Source of the DNA: an uncultured Bacteroides sp.
GTDB lineage: Bacteria; Bacteroidota; Bacteroidia; Bacteroidales; Bacteroidaceae
Assembly: GCA_958477465.1 (NCBI GenBank)
Contig: CAUEFX010000072.1
Coordinates: 1 to 21,340 of the forward strand
DNA length: 21,340 nucleotides
Direction: 5' to 3'
This document shows positions 1 through 8,197 of this stretch, piece after piece. A program made the position numbers and the translations under genes. Below the pieces are notes generated by a model, which searched no databases, was not told where the DNA came from, and was given only the letters and a program-made list of their open reading frames with translations. Within the stretch, counting starts at the first letter, position 1. Each line of letters begins with the position of its first letter.

Positions 1-1315
1 GGCGGTTGGTTACTTCCCAGAACATGCTGGATGGTTTCCAGTCTTCATCGATCTTCTCTTTTATCGTCTTAATCCAGTAGTCCGGAATATTCATGGCCAT
101 GCGATAGTCAAAGCCATAACCGCCGTCTTCTACCTTTGCAGCCAATCCCGGCATTCCGGATACTTCTTCCGCAATGGTGATTGCTTTGGGATTCACCTGA
201 TGGATCAGTTCGTTAGCCAATGTCAGATAACAAATGGCATTATCATCTTCATTGCCATTAAAATAGTCACCGTAATTCATGAAAGCCTCACCCAATCCAT
301 GGCTATAATACAGCATGGAAGTTACGCCATCGAAACGGAAACCGTCAAACTGATACTCTTCCAGCCAATACTTACAGTTGGATAGCAGGAAATGTATCAC
401 TTCATTCTTGCCGTAATCAAAGCACAAGGAATCCCAGGCCGGATGTTCCCGACGTGCTCCGGGATAGAAATATTGATTAGGATCACCTGCAAAGTTCCCC
501 AAACCTTCCACTTCGTTTTTTACTGCGTGAGAATGAACGATATCCATGATCACAGCGATACCTAAACCATGGGCCGTATCGATGAGCTGCTTCAGTTCGT
601 CGGGTGTACCGAAACGGGAAGAGGCGGCAAAAAAGCTGGATACATGATAACCGAAACTTCCGTAGTACGGATGTTCCTGGATAGCCATGATCTGAATACA
701 GTTGTAGCCGGCTTTGGCTATACGGGGAAGTATCTTCTCGCGGAATTCATTGTAAGTCCCCACTTTTTCTTCCTGCTGGGCCATTCCGATATGGCATTCG
801 TAAATCAGCAAAGGATTGGTAGAAGGTTTGAATGTCCTTTTCTTAAACTTAAAAGGCTTTTCCGGATTCCAGACCTGTGCACTGAAAATCTTTGTATTTT
901 CATCCTGCACCACCCGCGTAGCCCATGCAGGAATACGTTCTCCTTGTCCACCTTCCCAGTATACAACCAGTTTATAAAGATCACCATGCCGAATGGCATC
1001 TGCAGGCAGATTGATCTCCCAGTTACCGTTTTCCAGACGTTTCAGGCTATAGTTCTCTTTTTCTTCCCAACCATTGAATGTGCCGACCATGTAAATATGG
1101 GTTGCATTGGGCGCCCACTCACGGAAAGTCCATCCCTTATCGGTGCGGTGCAGGCCGAAATACAAGTATCCCGACGCAAAGTCCGATAAAGTCTGTTTCC
1201 CTCCGTTCGTCAGTTCGGCCTTTTTATACATGGCATATTCATGCCTTCCGGTAATGGCCGCTGCGTAAGGTTCCAGCCAAGGGTCATTTTTAATAAGATT
1301 CAGTGTCTTTTCCAT
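1..1315 (-). CDS. glgB: 1,4-alpha-glucan (glycogen) branching enzyme, eukaryote-like GH13, C-terminus off window
   Basis: Makes alpha-1,6 branches in glycogen by cutting and transferring alpha-1,4-glucan chains in the cytoplasm. The gene runs off the left edge, so 438 codons are seen; enzymes of this type are about 670 residues. Order: N-terminal CBM48-like region (about residues 45-150, with REWAPNA and FNGW), then the GH13 barrel. Visible GH13 signatures are DIVHSHA (258-264), DGFRFDGVTSM (324-334, nucleophile D329) and ITIAEEVSGMP (379-389, acid/base E383). These versions match GBE1-type eukaryotic branching enzymes better than the E. coli GlgB type. The fourth signature lies beyond the edge. 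The start at 1315 gives MEKTLNLIKN and lies 15 bases after the yhcH-family stop, so the two are probably cotranscribed. The open frame was traced by hand through the edge with no stop. Confidence 0.93.
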   Translation of the reverse strand, partial: MEKTLNLIKNDPWLEPYAAAITGRHEYAMYKKAELTNGGKQTLSDFASGYLYFGLHRTDKGWTFREWAPNATHIYMVGTFNGWEEKENYSLKRLENGNWEINLPADAIRHGDLYKLVVYWEGGQGERIPAWATRVVQDENTKIFSAQVWNPEKPFKFKKRTFKPSTNPLLIYECHIGMAQQEEKVGTYNEFREKILPRIAKAGYNCIQIMAIQEHPYYGSFGYHVSSFFAASSRFGTPDELKQLIDTAHGLGIAVIMDIVHSHAVKNEVEGLGNFAGDPNQYFYPGARREHPAWDSLCFDYGKNEVIHFLLSNCKYWLEEYQFDGFRFDGVTSMLYYSHGLGEAFMNYGDYFNGNEDDNAICYLTLANELIHQVNPKAITIAEEVSGMPGLAAKVEDGGYGFDYRMAMNIPDYWIKTIKEKIDEDWKPSSMFWEVTNR

Positions 1316-1330
1316 ATCAGGATTATTTGA

Positions 1331-1777
1331 TTATGCTTTCACTTTAACAATCACTTTCTTTACGCCGTCGGGGCTGATACCAGGAGCATGTCCGTCCTGC
1401 GGAAAGAAGATGGCGAACATGCCCGGCTTGACAGCTATGTAGGTTTCGGCTGCCCCTTCAAAGAAAGTAATGTCTTTTTCGGCATTATAAGAAGCATCGG
1501 CCGGTACACAGTCCTTTCCCGGAGTATATCCCATAATCTCTGTTCCGGAAAGAGGAATCTGAATGTCAATAAACTCGTTATGAGTCTCCAGCTTGGCTTG
1601 TTCTTTTGTTTTCGGGGCAGTCTGAGCTATATTAACGACCAGATTCTTACCATTCAATTCTGTTTTTCCTACCTCCATTGCATGAAGATCGTGAGATTTT
1701 AAAAACTCGATAGCTTGTGTGAACAAAGGATTCAGCAACGCGTATTTTTCTAAGTTTTCTAATGTATCTACTACCAT
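1331..1777 (-). CDS. YhcH/YjgK/YiaL family protein (DUF386)
   Basis: A 148-residue cupin-like protein of the YhcH/YjgK/YiaL family. Family members occur beside sialic acid or other sugar catabolic genes; a role in sugar handling or anomer conversion has been proposed, but the substrate here is not shown by the sequence. Family marks seen: ETHNEFIDIQIPLSG (residues 64-78) and FAIFFPQDGHAPG (121-133), which supply the conserved E64, H66, D71 and H130 that form the likely metal site. Length is normal for the family and there is no signal peptide. It lies 37 bases after the DUF2461 gene and 15 before glgB, so it sits in the middle of a likely three-gene operon; the link with glgB suggests carbohydrate metabolism by context only. 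Confidence 0.88.
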   Translation of the reverse strand: MVVDTLENLEKYALLNPLFTQAIEFLKSHDLHAMEVGKTELNGKNLVVNIAQTAPKTKEQAKLETHNEFIDIQIPLSGTEIMGYTPGKDCVPADASYNAEKDITFFEGAAETYIAVKPGMFAIFFPQDGHAPGISPDGVKKVIVKVKA

Positions 1778-1814
1778 AATTAAAAAAGTTTTAGTTATTA
1801 TTTATGATTGAGTA

Positions 1815-2486
1815 TTATTCAAAATCGTCTATTGTGTAGTTGATAAAGTCGGCAAAACGTTTGAACTGTCGAAATACATCTTCTGTCTTATCCAGAAAAT
1901 CGGGCTTCAGAAAGAAATCGTCAGGCACGTTATAAGAGCAGACGTATTCTTTACACTTAAGGTAATCGATATACTTAAAATCTTTCGGGAAACCTTTGGG
2001 GGCAGTCTTTAAAAAGTCTTCTCCCACAACGGGGAAATACTTCTTGAATTCCGGATCTTCCACAATTGATGCATATTCATCCACATTGTCGTAAATAGAC
2101 TGACGCACCGTCTTCAAAATATTGGAAGGCAGGCAAATGCTGCCACCAGCCAACATGCAGGCACCGTTTTGGATGTGTACGTAATATCCGCAGTGGTTGG
2201 ATTTCTTTCCCTTGGCATTGATATATCCGCCAAAGTGAACTTTGTAGGGCGTTTTATCCAATGAAAAACGGGTATCTCTATAAATACGATAGGTACAATC
2301 TTTGGCTTGTATACCTCTGATACTTTCATCAAAAAGGGCGATGCGGGAAATTATGGCAGACAAAAGTTTATCGAACTCCAAACGGGCGGTTTCATACTCA
2401 TTGCGGTGCTCATTAAACCACTCCCGGTTGTTGTTGGCAACGAGATCTTTTAAAAATTGAAAGATAACAGGTGTATTCATTATCAT
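1815..2486 (-). CDS. DUF2461 family protein (TIGR02453)
   Basis: A 223-residue protein of the DUF2461/TIGR02453 family, of unknown biochemical role and widespread in Bacteroidetes and other bacteria. Recognised by the N-terminal pattern FLKDLVANNNREWFNEHR (about residues 11-28), the RIYRDTRFSLDKTPYK block (69-84) and the GYYVHIQ segment, which are the conserved parts of the family. No signal peptide or membrane segment. Two in-frame starts are possible, ATG at 2486 (MIMNTP) or ATG at 2480 (MNTP); the longer is given. A TAnnTTTG box at 2510-2517 lies just upstream, so this gene probably heads the DUF2461 - yhcH-family - glgB unit. Confidence 0.88.
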   Translation of the reverse strand: MIMNTPVIFQFLKDLVANNNREWFNEHRNEYETARLEFDKLLSAIISRIALFDESIRGIQAKDCTYRIYRDTRFSLDKTPYKVHFGGYINAKGKKSNHCGYYVHIQNGACMLAGGSICLPSNILKTVRQSIYDNVDEYASIVEDPEFKKYFPVVGEDFLKTAPKGFPKDFKYIDYLKCKEYVCSYNVPDDFFLKPDFLDKTEDVFRQFKRFADFINYTIDDFE

Positions 2487-2509
2487 TCTTTTCTGTTTTT
2501 TAATTCTAC

Positions 2510-2517
2510 AAACGTAC
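2510..2517 (-). promoter_or_regulatory. Putative Bacteroidetes -7 box (TACGTTTG) for the DUF2461 operon
   Basis: Read on the minus strand this is TACGTTTG, matching the Bacteroides -7 consensus TAnnTTTG, 24-31 bases before the DUF2461 start. A TTTG at 2533-2536 is only 15 bases away, shorter than the usual spacing to the -33 element, so the upstream element is weak. Confidence 0.45.
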
Positions 2518-2615
2518 GAATTTTATTTGTAACAAACTAAAGAATACAACAAAAACACAAAAACACAGTAAAAAGAGGGGACGTTGAAATGCACAGCTTC
2601 TCTTTTTATATGCAC

Positions 2616-2652
2616 AAAGAGGGTGCATCGCTCATTACGATACACCCTCTTT
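2616..2652 (-). terminator. 15-position inverted repeat, possible second terminator
   Basis: AAAGAGGGTGCATCG (2616-2630) pairs with CGATACACCCTCTTT (2638-2652) with one mismatch and a 7-base loop. No clear U-run follows on either strand, so it could be a transcript-stabilising hairpin or a terminator remnant lying just beyond the better terminator at 2664-2685. Confidence 0.45.
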
Positions 2653-2663
2653 ACACATTTATC

Positions 2664-2685
2664 AAAAAAACAGACTCTTCTGTTT
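2664..2685 (-). terminator. Intrinsic terminator of the pabB-pabC operon
   Basis: On the minus strand AAACAGA (2685-2679), loop AGAG, TCTGTTT (2674-2668) leads into a run of seven T (2670-2664). It lies about 140 bases downstream of the aminotransferase stop and upstream of the DUF2461 promoter box, the expected place for the end of the pab transcript. The 7-bp AT-rich stem is short. Confidence 0.5.
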
Positions 2686-2823
2686 CTGACGTACTTACTT
2701 ATCACAAGCCGGTACAATCTCTTTTAATTAATCTTATATCTAATACTATGAAAAACACATCTATATAACGTGTCTCTCGTGGCTTTTGTTCGGGTAAGGA
2801 ATCTGTTTTATTGTTAATTATAG

Positions 2824-3417
2824 TTATACGATAATGTGCTTATTCACAGGAAATTCAATCTGCCCAAACTCGATCATGGCATTGAACAGAGCTATTTTCG
2901 AATAGGTGAAAAGTTGTTTCGACGTTATCTCTTTCTCCTTAATGATGTGTCTGTCCAATAAAAAAGCTCTTTGAGTGCCCTTAAGCAGTGGTGTCTGAGG
3001 AGTATGCCACTCACATCCATCGTAAAGAGCGATGTTGGCGATAGAAGTATCAGTGACCAGTCCGTTTCTGATAATCAGAATGTCATCGGCATCCCCTCTT
3101 TCGGCATATAGCCGGTTCAATTCTTCGCGGTCGGTACTTTTATAAGTATAGTCTATCTCATCAGAGTAAGCCATACGGAGTGTCCTGATTTCACGCATAG
3201 AGTAGGGGAGATAACCGATTTCCTTAATTCCTTCTTCGTATACGATTCTGCATTTTACCATCCCTTTCTCCTGTGGTATCCGGATGTAATCGATAAGATT
3301 TATCGGTTTGCAGCCTTTCCAAAAGACATTTCTGGTGCGGTTCAGCCTTTCATTGTGATAAGGCAGGTTGTATATTACTCCGTTTTCTATTCGTATGCTT
3401 TCAATAAATGGGTACAT
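2824..3417 (-). CDS. pabC: Class IV aminotransferase, probable 4-amino-4-deoxychorismate lyase
   Basis: A 197-residue fold-type IV PLP enzyme. Its likely job is to convert aminodeoxychorismate into p-aminobenzoate plus pyruvate, completing the PABA branch of folate synthesis. The strongest argument is context: its start overlaps the end of the pabB-like gene by 17 bases. Sequence support: the substrate-side LPYHNERLNRT (18-28), the candidate PLP lysine in YKSTDREELN (K93), and VTDTSIANIALYDG, the family block that usually reads gxvtEgsxsNif, with D in place of the common E. At 197 residues it is shorter than the roughly 270 of E. coli PabC, as is common for the compact Bacteroidetes forms. 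A branched-chain-type aminotransferase cannot be excluded from sequence, but the overlap argues against it. Confidence 0.82.
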   Translation of the reverse strand: MYPFIESIRIENGVIYNLPYHNERLNRTRNVFWKGCKPINLIDYIRIPQEKGMVKCRIVYEEGIKEIGYLPYSMREIRTLRMAYSDEIDYTYKSTDREELNRLYAERGDADDILIIRNGLVTDTSIANIALYDGCEWHTPQTPLLKGTQRAFLLDRHIIKEKEITSKQLFTYSKIALFNAMIEFGQIEFPVNKHIIV

Positions 3418-4387
3418 AGACTTTCTGTTTCATTTCATTATATTCACTTCTCACATTACTTCTGCAGGTTATTCCTCCGCCGCTCTTAAAATAGAGTTTA
3501 TCCCCCTGTTGTTCGATAAAGCGTATCATTACGGCACTGTCGAGGTTATTGCCATCAAAATATCCGGCAATTCCAGTATAAAATCCTCTTTTATAGTTTT
3601 CTGCATGAGCTATAATATCCATTGTTTTCAACTTCGGAGCCCCTGTGATAGAACCGGCCGGCAGTAATTTAAAGATGATATTTCCCAGTTTCGTCCGGTA
3701 ATCATCGGGAAGGATACCGCAGATCTCCGAACTGGTCTGCAGAATAGATCCGGAGTTGGTTTGCAGGGTGTCGGCATAACGATAACGCGTCACGGATACC
3801 TGTTCTGCCACCATGCTCAGATCATTCCGTATCAGATCTACGATCGTAGCATGTTCTGCCGCCTCTTTCGGATCGTCCATCAACAGGCCGTATGCAGATG
3901 GAAGAGAGGCATCTATAGTACCTTTCATCGGATAAGAATAGATTTTCCGTCCTTTTATCCGCACAAAGATTTCCGGAGAAAACACTACGAAAGTATCTTT
4001 CAGCCACAGTTTGTACATCGCTTTCGAGTGATAGAAAATCTCCTTCAGGCTCAGATTGGTCGTGACCGGAGTCCGACATGTCAGATTGGTGAGAAAGCTG
4101 TTGCCGCTCCGGATATTTTCCAAGACGTAGTCGAAAGAAGATTTATATTGGTCAAAAGATGGGAAGTTGATGTCCCATTGCACGGCAGTTTCACGAGGAG
4201 GAGGGATGGCCCCCTGATTGGTAAATCCATTCAGATTGTACAAAATTAACGAAGAATCCAACCGGTCTGTTTCTTCTATGTACGAACAATCTTGCAGGTA
4301 ATCGATGATAAAGACAAACGGCTTTCCTTTTTCTGATAATCGGTTTATTCGTAGAATGGCTTGCTCCTTATTATATGATTGTAACAT
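3401..4387 (-). CDS. pabB: Aminodeoxychorismate synthase component I (PabB-like, chorismate-binding)
   Basis: A 328-residue chorismate-utilising enzyme that aminates chorismate to 4-amino-4-deoxychorismate with ammonia from a PabA-type glutaminase; no pabA gene is in this window. The motif PMKGT (153-157) carries K155 in the place of the catalytic lysine of PabB, whereas anthranilate synthase TrpE has PIAGT, which favours PabB. LIRNDLS (185-191), LPAGSITGAPK (242-252) and GGGITCRSNVRSEY (303-316) are the other family blocks. The last departs from the usual GGGIvadSdpexEy by having CRSN. It is shorter than E. coli PabB (about 450) because the N-terminal part is reduced. The start at 4387 gives MLQSYNKEQA and lies only 10 bases past the T-run of the upstream terminator. 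The 3' end overlaps the aminotransferase start by 17 bases, suggesting translational coupling. Confidence 0.9.
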   Translation of the reverse strand: MLQSYNKEQAILRINRLSEKGKPFVFIIDYLQDCSYIEETDRLDSSLILYNLNGFTNQGAIPPPRETAVQWDINFPSFDQYKSSFDYVLENIRSGNSFLTNLTCRTPVTTNLSLKEIFYHSKAMYKLWLKDTFVVFSPEIFVRIKGRKIYSYPMKGTIDASLPSAYGLLMDDPKEAAEHATIVDLIRNDLSMVAEQVSVTRYRYADTLQTNSGSILQTSSEICGILPDDYRTKLGNIIFKLLPAGSITGAPKLKTMDIIAHAENYKRGFYTGIAGYFDGNNLDSAVMIRFIEQQGDKLYFKSGGGITCRSNVRSEYNEMKQKVYVPIY

Positions 4388-4397
4388 GGTATTTTAT

Positions 4398-4444
4398 AAA
4401 AAAACAAGAGTACGTATCTAACGATAGCGTCAAACACGTACTCT
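4398..4444 (-). terminator. Intrinsic terminator after the GH13 gene, abutting pabB
   Basis: AGAGTACGT (4407-4415) and ACGTACTCT (4436-4444) form a perfect 9-bp stem with a 20-base loop that has a small inner stem. On the minus strand the stem is followed by TTG and then seven T (4404-4398). It lies 15 bases after the amylase stop and ends 10 bases before the pabB start codon, so it may also act as a leader element for pabB. Confidence 0.75.
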
Positions 4445-4458
4445 CCAAACAGCTGATT

Positions 4459-6156
4459 TTATAAAGTTATTTTTAAAATCTTTCCGCTATGTGCACTTAG
4501 TGCCACTTCAGTAGCCTTATAAGGAAGCAGGCTGATGTTTTCTTTCTTTCCGGTCAGTATATCCGTAGCCTCATAAACGTCCATCTGAGGAATTTGCAGA
4601 AAGTCGAATGCATGTGACGGCACATTGATTGCAATATCTACCGGTTGATTGTCGAAATTGACGATTATGAAAAGCAGTTCTCTTTCAAATTTGCGTAAGA
4701 AAGTGTATTGTTTGTGTTCATTGAAACGCCATCCGTTTTCATTCGCATACATCAAATCGAAAAAGGCCCCCTGTGCGATGGCTTGTTCTTCATTGCATAG
4801 AGTAAGCACTTTCTGATAAACGGCATACAATTGTTTCTGTTCTTCCGTCAACATTTTACCATCGAATTTCCCGCCATTTCGCCAACGCCGTATCGTGTCG
4901 ACACTCCAGTAGTCGAAAATAGTAGTACGTCCGTCGCGACCGCTAAATCCCTCGGTATCCATACCCAGTTCTCCAAATTCCTGCCCGAAATAGATCATCA
5001 TCGGATTCGTATTCATGCAAGCAGATACGATCAAAGCGGGAATGCCTTTGTGCGGGTTACTTGCAAAGAAGTCTGAAGCAATGCGCTGCTCGTCATGGTT
5101 TTCGAGGAAATTGAGCATGCGTTTCTCGATACCTCCCAACCGTTGCCAGCTGCGGGTAATGGCAGTTGCAGAATCGTAACCGCACGCCACATTACGCAAG
5201 GTATCATACAATCCCACTTTGTCATACAGATAATCAAATTTTCCACGGAACAGGTAATTCTGATATTCTGCCGGATTATAAACTTCTGCTATAAACAGCA
5301 GGTCGGGATGTTTCTCCTTTACTTGAGGAATCACCCATTCCCAAAATTCCACCGGTACCATTTCTGCCATATCACAGCGAAATCCGTCTATACGTTTCGA
5401 AGCCCAAAAAAGGAGGATGTCGAGCATTTTCATCCAAGTATCCGGAATGGGGGAAAAGTAGCAAGTACCCCCATTCTGGTAGTCTACTCCATAATTCAAT
5501 TTTATCGTTTCATACCAATCGTTTATATTGGGATAGGCATCGAAACGGTTATTCCCCGTGGCTTTGGCCGGTGATTCCCGATAAGGCTCTGCGGCACTTC
5601 CTTTCATGTCGAACTGTCCATGAAGTTCTGACTGGGGAATATAATAGAAATTATTGTATGGGCTGAAGGCATGGGTCGAATCATCATTGGCGCCCAATTC
5701 TACGGTGCCGTCCGGCTGCATGTCCGAATGATACTGGCGGGCTACATGATTCGGGACAAAATCGATGATAACCTTTAGTCCGGCACGATGTGTCCGGTTC
5801 ACCAGATTCTCAAATTCCTTCATTCGTCCGGGAACATCCGTGGCAAGGTCGGGATCCACATCATAATAATCTTTGATGGCATAAGGTGATCCGGCTTTTC
5901 CCTTTACGATAGCCGGATGGTCCGGACTGATGTTATACCGGCGATAATCAGTTTGCGTAGCATGCTCGATGATACCGGTATACCAAATATGAGTAGCTCC
6001 CAGCTTTTTTATCTCTCCCAATGCTTTGGTTGTGAAATCTGCCATTTTCCCACATCCGTTTTCCGTGATATCACCGTTATGGATGCAGTGATTGTTATTG
6101 TTTCCAAACAGGCGGGGAAGCACCTGATAGATTATCATTTTCTTTTCGTCGCTCAT
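4459..6156 (-). CDS. Cytoplasmic GH13 alpha-amylase-family glycosidase
   Basis: A 565-residue GH13 enzyme acting on alpha-glucans. There is no signal peptide or lipobox (starts MSDEKKMIIYQVLPRLFG), so it is cytosolic, unlike SusG-type outer-membrane amylases. The four GH13 regions are present: DFVPNH (132-137), DGFRCDMAEM (257-266, nucleophile D262), FIAEVY (288-293, acid/base E291) and FLENHDEQR (350-358, transition-state D355). A C-terminal beta domain follows from about residue 475. The product could be an intracellular alpha-amylase or maltodextrin/glycogen-degrading hydrolase; transfer specificity cannot be told. It starts 12 bases after the oxidoreductase stop, the third gene of the patatin - oxidoreductase - amylase unit, and is followed by a strong terminator. 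Glycogen branching enzyme lies nearby but in another unit. Confidence 0.92.
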   Translation of the reverse strand: MSDEKKMIIYQVLPRLFGNNNNHCIHNGDITENGCGKMADFTTKALGEIKKLGATHIWYTGIIEHATQTDYRRYNISPDHPAIVKGKAGSPYAIKDYYDVDPDLATDVPGRMKEFENLVNRTHRAGLKVIIDFVPNHVARQYHSDMQPDGTVELGANDDSTHAFSPYNNFYYIPQSELHGQFDMKGSAAEPYRESPAKATGNNRFDAYPNINDWYETIKLNYGVDYQNGGTCYFSPIPDTWMKMLDILLFWASKRIDGFRCDMAEMVPVEFWEWVIPQVKEKHPDLLFIAEVYNPAEYQNYLFRGKFDYLYDKVGLYDTLRNVACGYDSATAITRSWQRLGGIEKRMLNFLENHDEQRIASDFFASNPHKGIPALIVSACMNTNPMMIYFGQEFGELGMDTEGFSGRDGRTTIFDYWSVDTIRRWRNGGKFDGKMLTEEQKQLYAVYQKVLTLCNEEQAIAQGAFFDLMYANENGWRFNEHKQYTFLRKFERELLFIIVNFDNQPVDIAINVPSHAFDFLQIPQMDVYEATDILTGKKENISLLPYKATEVALSAHSGKILKITL

Positions 6157-6168
6157 GTGTATATAAAT

Positions 6169-7227
6169 TTATTTCAACTCTATTATTTTTCTTTCCTCCC
6201 GGCTCCTATAGGCAGCTTCAATTACGCGAATCACATTTAATATATCACGTGCATCGGTCTGCAATGGTTTTCCAAGACGAAGATGTTCATAAATATTCTG
6301 ATAAAACTCCCCATAGTTACCGGGAATACCGGGATATTTCCGGCTGATCTCCTGTCCGTCGATCTCCGTATGTATCCATCCCAATTCTGCTTCCGTCTCT
6401 TCTCCCCAACAGGGTTGGTCAGGTAGCTCACCGCGAAGCAGAGCCGCTTCCTGCTTGTCGACTCCGTGTTTTATATAAGAGCCGAGAGTTCCGTGAAGCA
6501 CAAATCGCGGTTCGGCTTCCCGCATCAAGTAGCTGGCTTTCAATGTCACCTTTACATCCGGTGCCAATGACGGGCGGATAAAGCGGATCATAAAATAGTC
6601 GTCCACCTTTCCATCGGTACGTAAAATATCTATATCGGCAAAAACAGCTTCCGGCATACCGAATAGCAGTATAGCCTGATCTATCAGGTGAGAACCGAGG
6701 TTATAGGTCAGACCTCCACCGGACTTTCCCGTTTCCTTCCAACTACCGGATCTGATAAAATTACGGTAACGTGCAAAAGTCGATTCGTATTCCACTAACC
6801 GTCCCAACAACCCATGGGAGATTATTTCCCGGACTGTCAGAAAGTCTGCATCCCAGCGGCGATTCTGATATACGCTGAGCATTAATCCTTTTGCGTCCGC
6901 CAATGCAATCAGCTCTTCACCTTGTGCAGTAGTGGATGTAAACGGTTTCTCCACAATCACATGCTTTCCGGCTTCAAGAGCCATACGGGTATATTCGTAA
7001 TGTGTAATATCCGGTGTGTTCACTACAACAAGTTCGATAGCAGGATCCTGTATCAACTCTTCAAAGCTCCGCACAATCAGTGCATCCGGATAACGCTCTT
7101 TTGAGAGCTCCTTGTTGCGTTCCACAATCTTTGATAATTCGAAATGGGGATTTGTATAGATAAACGGAGCGTGAAATACTTGCCCGGACATACCGTATGC
7201 TGCCAGTCCTACCTTAATTCTTTCCAT
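6169..7227 (-). CDS. Gfo/Idh/MocA family NAD(P)-dependent oxidoreductase
   Basis: A 352-residue oxidoreductase with an N-terminal Rossmann domain and a C-terminal Gfo/Idh/MocA domain. It shows the nucleotide-binding start IKVGLAAYGMSG (4-15), the family signature HVIVEKPFT (89-97, with E93-K94-P95) and the C-domain block YNLGSHLIDQAILLFG with the conserved His. The family oxidises or reduces sugars, inositols, dihydrodiols or biliverdin; the substrate cannot be told here. There is no Tat signal, so it is cytoplasmic, unlike many Bacteroides Gfo/Idh glycosidase-type proteins that carry one. The start at 7227 overlaps the end of the patatin gene by 19 bases, and the amylase follows after 12 bases, pointing to one transcript. 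Confidence 0.9.
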   Translation of the reverse strand: MERIKVGLAAYGMSGQVFHAPFIYTNPHFELSKIVERNKELSKERYPDALIVRSFEELIQDPAIELVVVNTPDITHYEYTRMALEAGKHVIVEKPFTSTTAQGEELIALADAKGLMLSVYQNRRWDADFLTVREIISHGLLGRLVEYESTFARYRNFIRSGSWKETGKSGGGLTYNLGSHLIDQAILLFGMPEAVFADIDILRTDGKVDDYFMIRFIRPSLAPDVKVTLKASYLMREAEPRFVLHGTLGSYIKHGVDKQEAALLRGELPDQPCWGEETEAELGWIHTEIDGQEISRKYPGIPGNYGEFYQNIYEHLRLGKPLQTDARDILNVIRVIEAAYRSREERKIIELK

Positions 7228-8015
7228 ACATTTCCTTTTTCCTGTAGCAGATTATCCAATACTTCATTCGCCGTTTTATATCCCTGGTCGAATATCTCTT
7301 CTGCTTTTTCCAGTTCCCGGTTACTATATCCGTTCAGATTATAGGGTTCTATCAGTAAGTCACATCTCTCACGTTCCGGAAATGTGTTTGCACGGAACAT
7401 AAAATGATAAGAACGCATGGCGATGCTTACAATATTCATCTTGTATTTTTCTGCCTCCAAAGGGCTCACGTTGATTGCAACGATCTTCTCGCATTCTTTC
7501 CGTAGAGGAGATACCGGAAGATTCATCAATATTCCGCCATCTACATAATAAACGCCATTTATTTTAACGGGAGTGAACATGACAGGCATACAACAGGAAG
7601 CAGCCACTCTTTCAGCAATATTACCTTTACGGAAATGCACACTTCGCCCGTGATCCAAATCCGTTGCAGTAACAATAAGAGGCGTTTGCAATTCTTCCAA
7701 CTTCTTGGCTTTCAGGTTGCTTTTCAGAAAATCCATAAATTCTCCCAGTTCGAACAGCCCGACTTTAGGGATTACCATTTTCGTAAGATCCTGAAATTTG
7801 TGCCCTGAAAAATAGTCCAGAACCCGATGAGGCTCGTTACCGTCGGCATAAAACACACCAGCCAGCGCTCCTGCACTGACACCGGAAATGATATCCGGAC
7901 GGATGTCATGTTCCAGAAGAGCCTGCATTACTCCCAGATGAGCAAAACCTTTAATAAATCCACCACTGAGTGCATACCCGATCTGGTACTTTGGATGATC
8001 CCAATCATTCGTCAT
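7209..8015 (-). CDS. Patatin-like phospholipase family protein
   Basis: A 268-residue patatin-domain hydrolase expected to cleave acyl esters of lipids with a Ser-Asp dyad. Seen: the glycine-rich oxyanion loop SGGFIKGFAHLG (17-28), the nucleophile elbow GVSAG (45-49, S47) and the DGG motif (159-161, D159), followed by NLPVSPLR. The loop has FIK where most bacterial patatins have G-x-R, so the usual arginine is replaced by lysine at K22. It is RssA-like in size and layout, with no signal peptide or beta-barrel domain, so it is probably cytoplasmic or loosely membrane-bound. It is the first gene of the unit with the oxidoreductase (19-base overlap) and amylase. No clear TAnnTTTG box was found in the 182 bases upstream. 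Confidence 0.9.
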   Translation of the reverse strand: MTNDWDHPKYQIGYALSGGFIKGFAHLGVMQALLEHDIRPDIISGVSAGALAGVFYADGNEPHRVLDYFSGHKFQDLTKMVIPKVGLFELGEFMDFLKSNLKAKKLEELQTPLIVTATDLDHGRSVHFRKGNIAERVAASCCMPVMFTPVKINGVYYVDGGILMNLPVSPLRKECEKIVAINVSPLEAEKYKMNIVSIAMRSYHFMFRANTFPERERCDLLIEPYNLNGYSNRELEKAEEIFDQGYKTANEVLDNLLQEKGNVWKELR

Positions 8016-8197
8016 AACATCTTCTATTTATTTCATTTTACTTGTTCGCCACGAAATTAGTAAAATTCTGCAAAGAAGAACCGGATATAAACAAAAAACT
8101 CACCTCGGGTTATACAGATTGGTACAGATTATCATTCTGTTTCTCCTTAGAAACGGCAGGAGGGTAAATGTGGCATTGCCATACCGGCAATTGCAAA

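Larger units (their letters stand above)
2487..2823. other. Intergenic region between pabC-like gene and DUF2461 operon
   Basis: 337 bases without a credible gene. It holds the DUF2461 promoter box (2510-2517), a 15-position inverted repeat (2616-2652) and a hairpin with T-run (2664-2685). A 64-codon minus-strand open frame crosses both hairpins and has no protein-like features. Confidence 0.7.

Noticed and set aside
2523..2717. A 64-codon minus-strand frame between the pab and DUF2461 operons
   Set aside because: It crosses two hairpins that look like terminators and shows no protein-like or family features.
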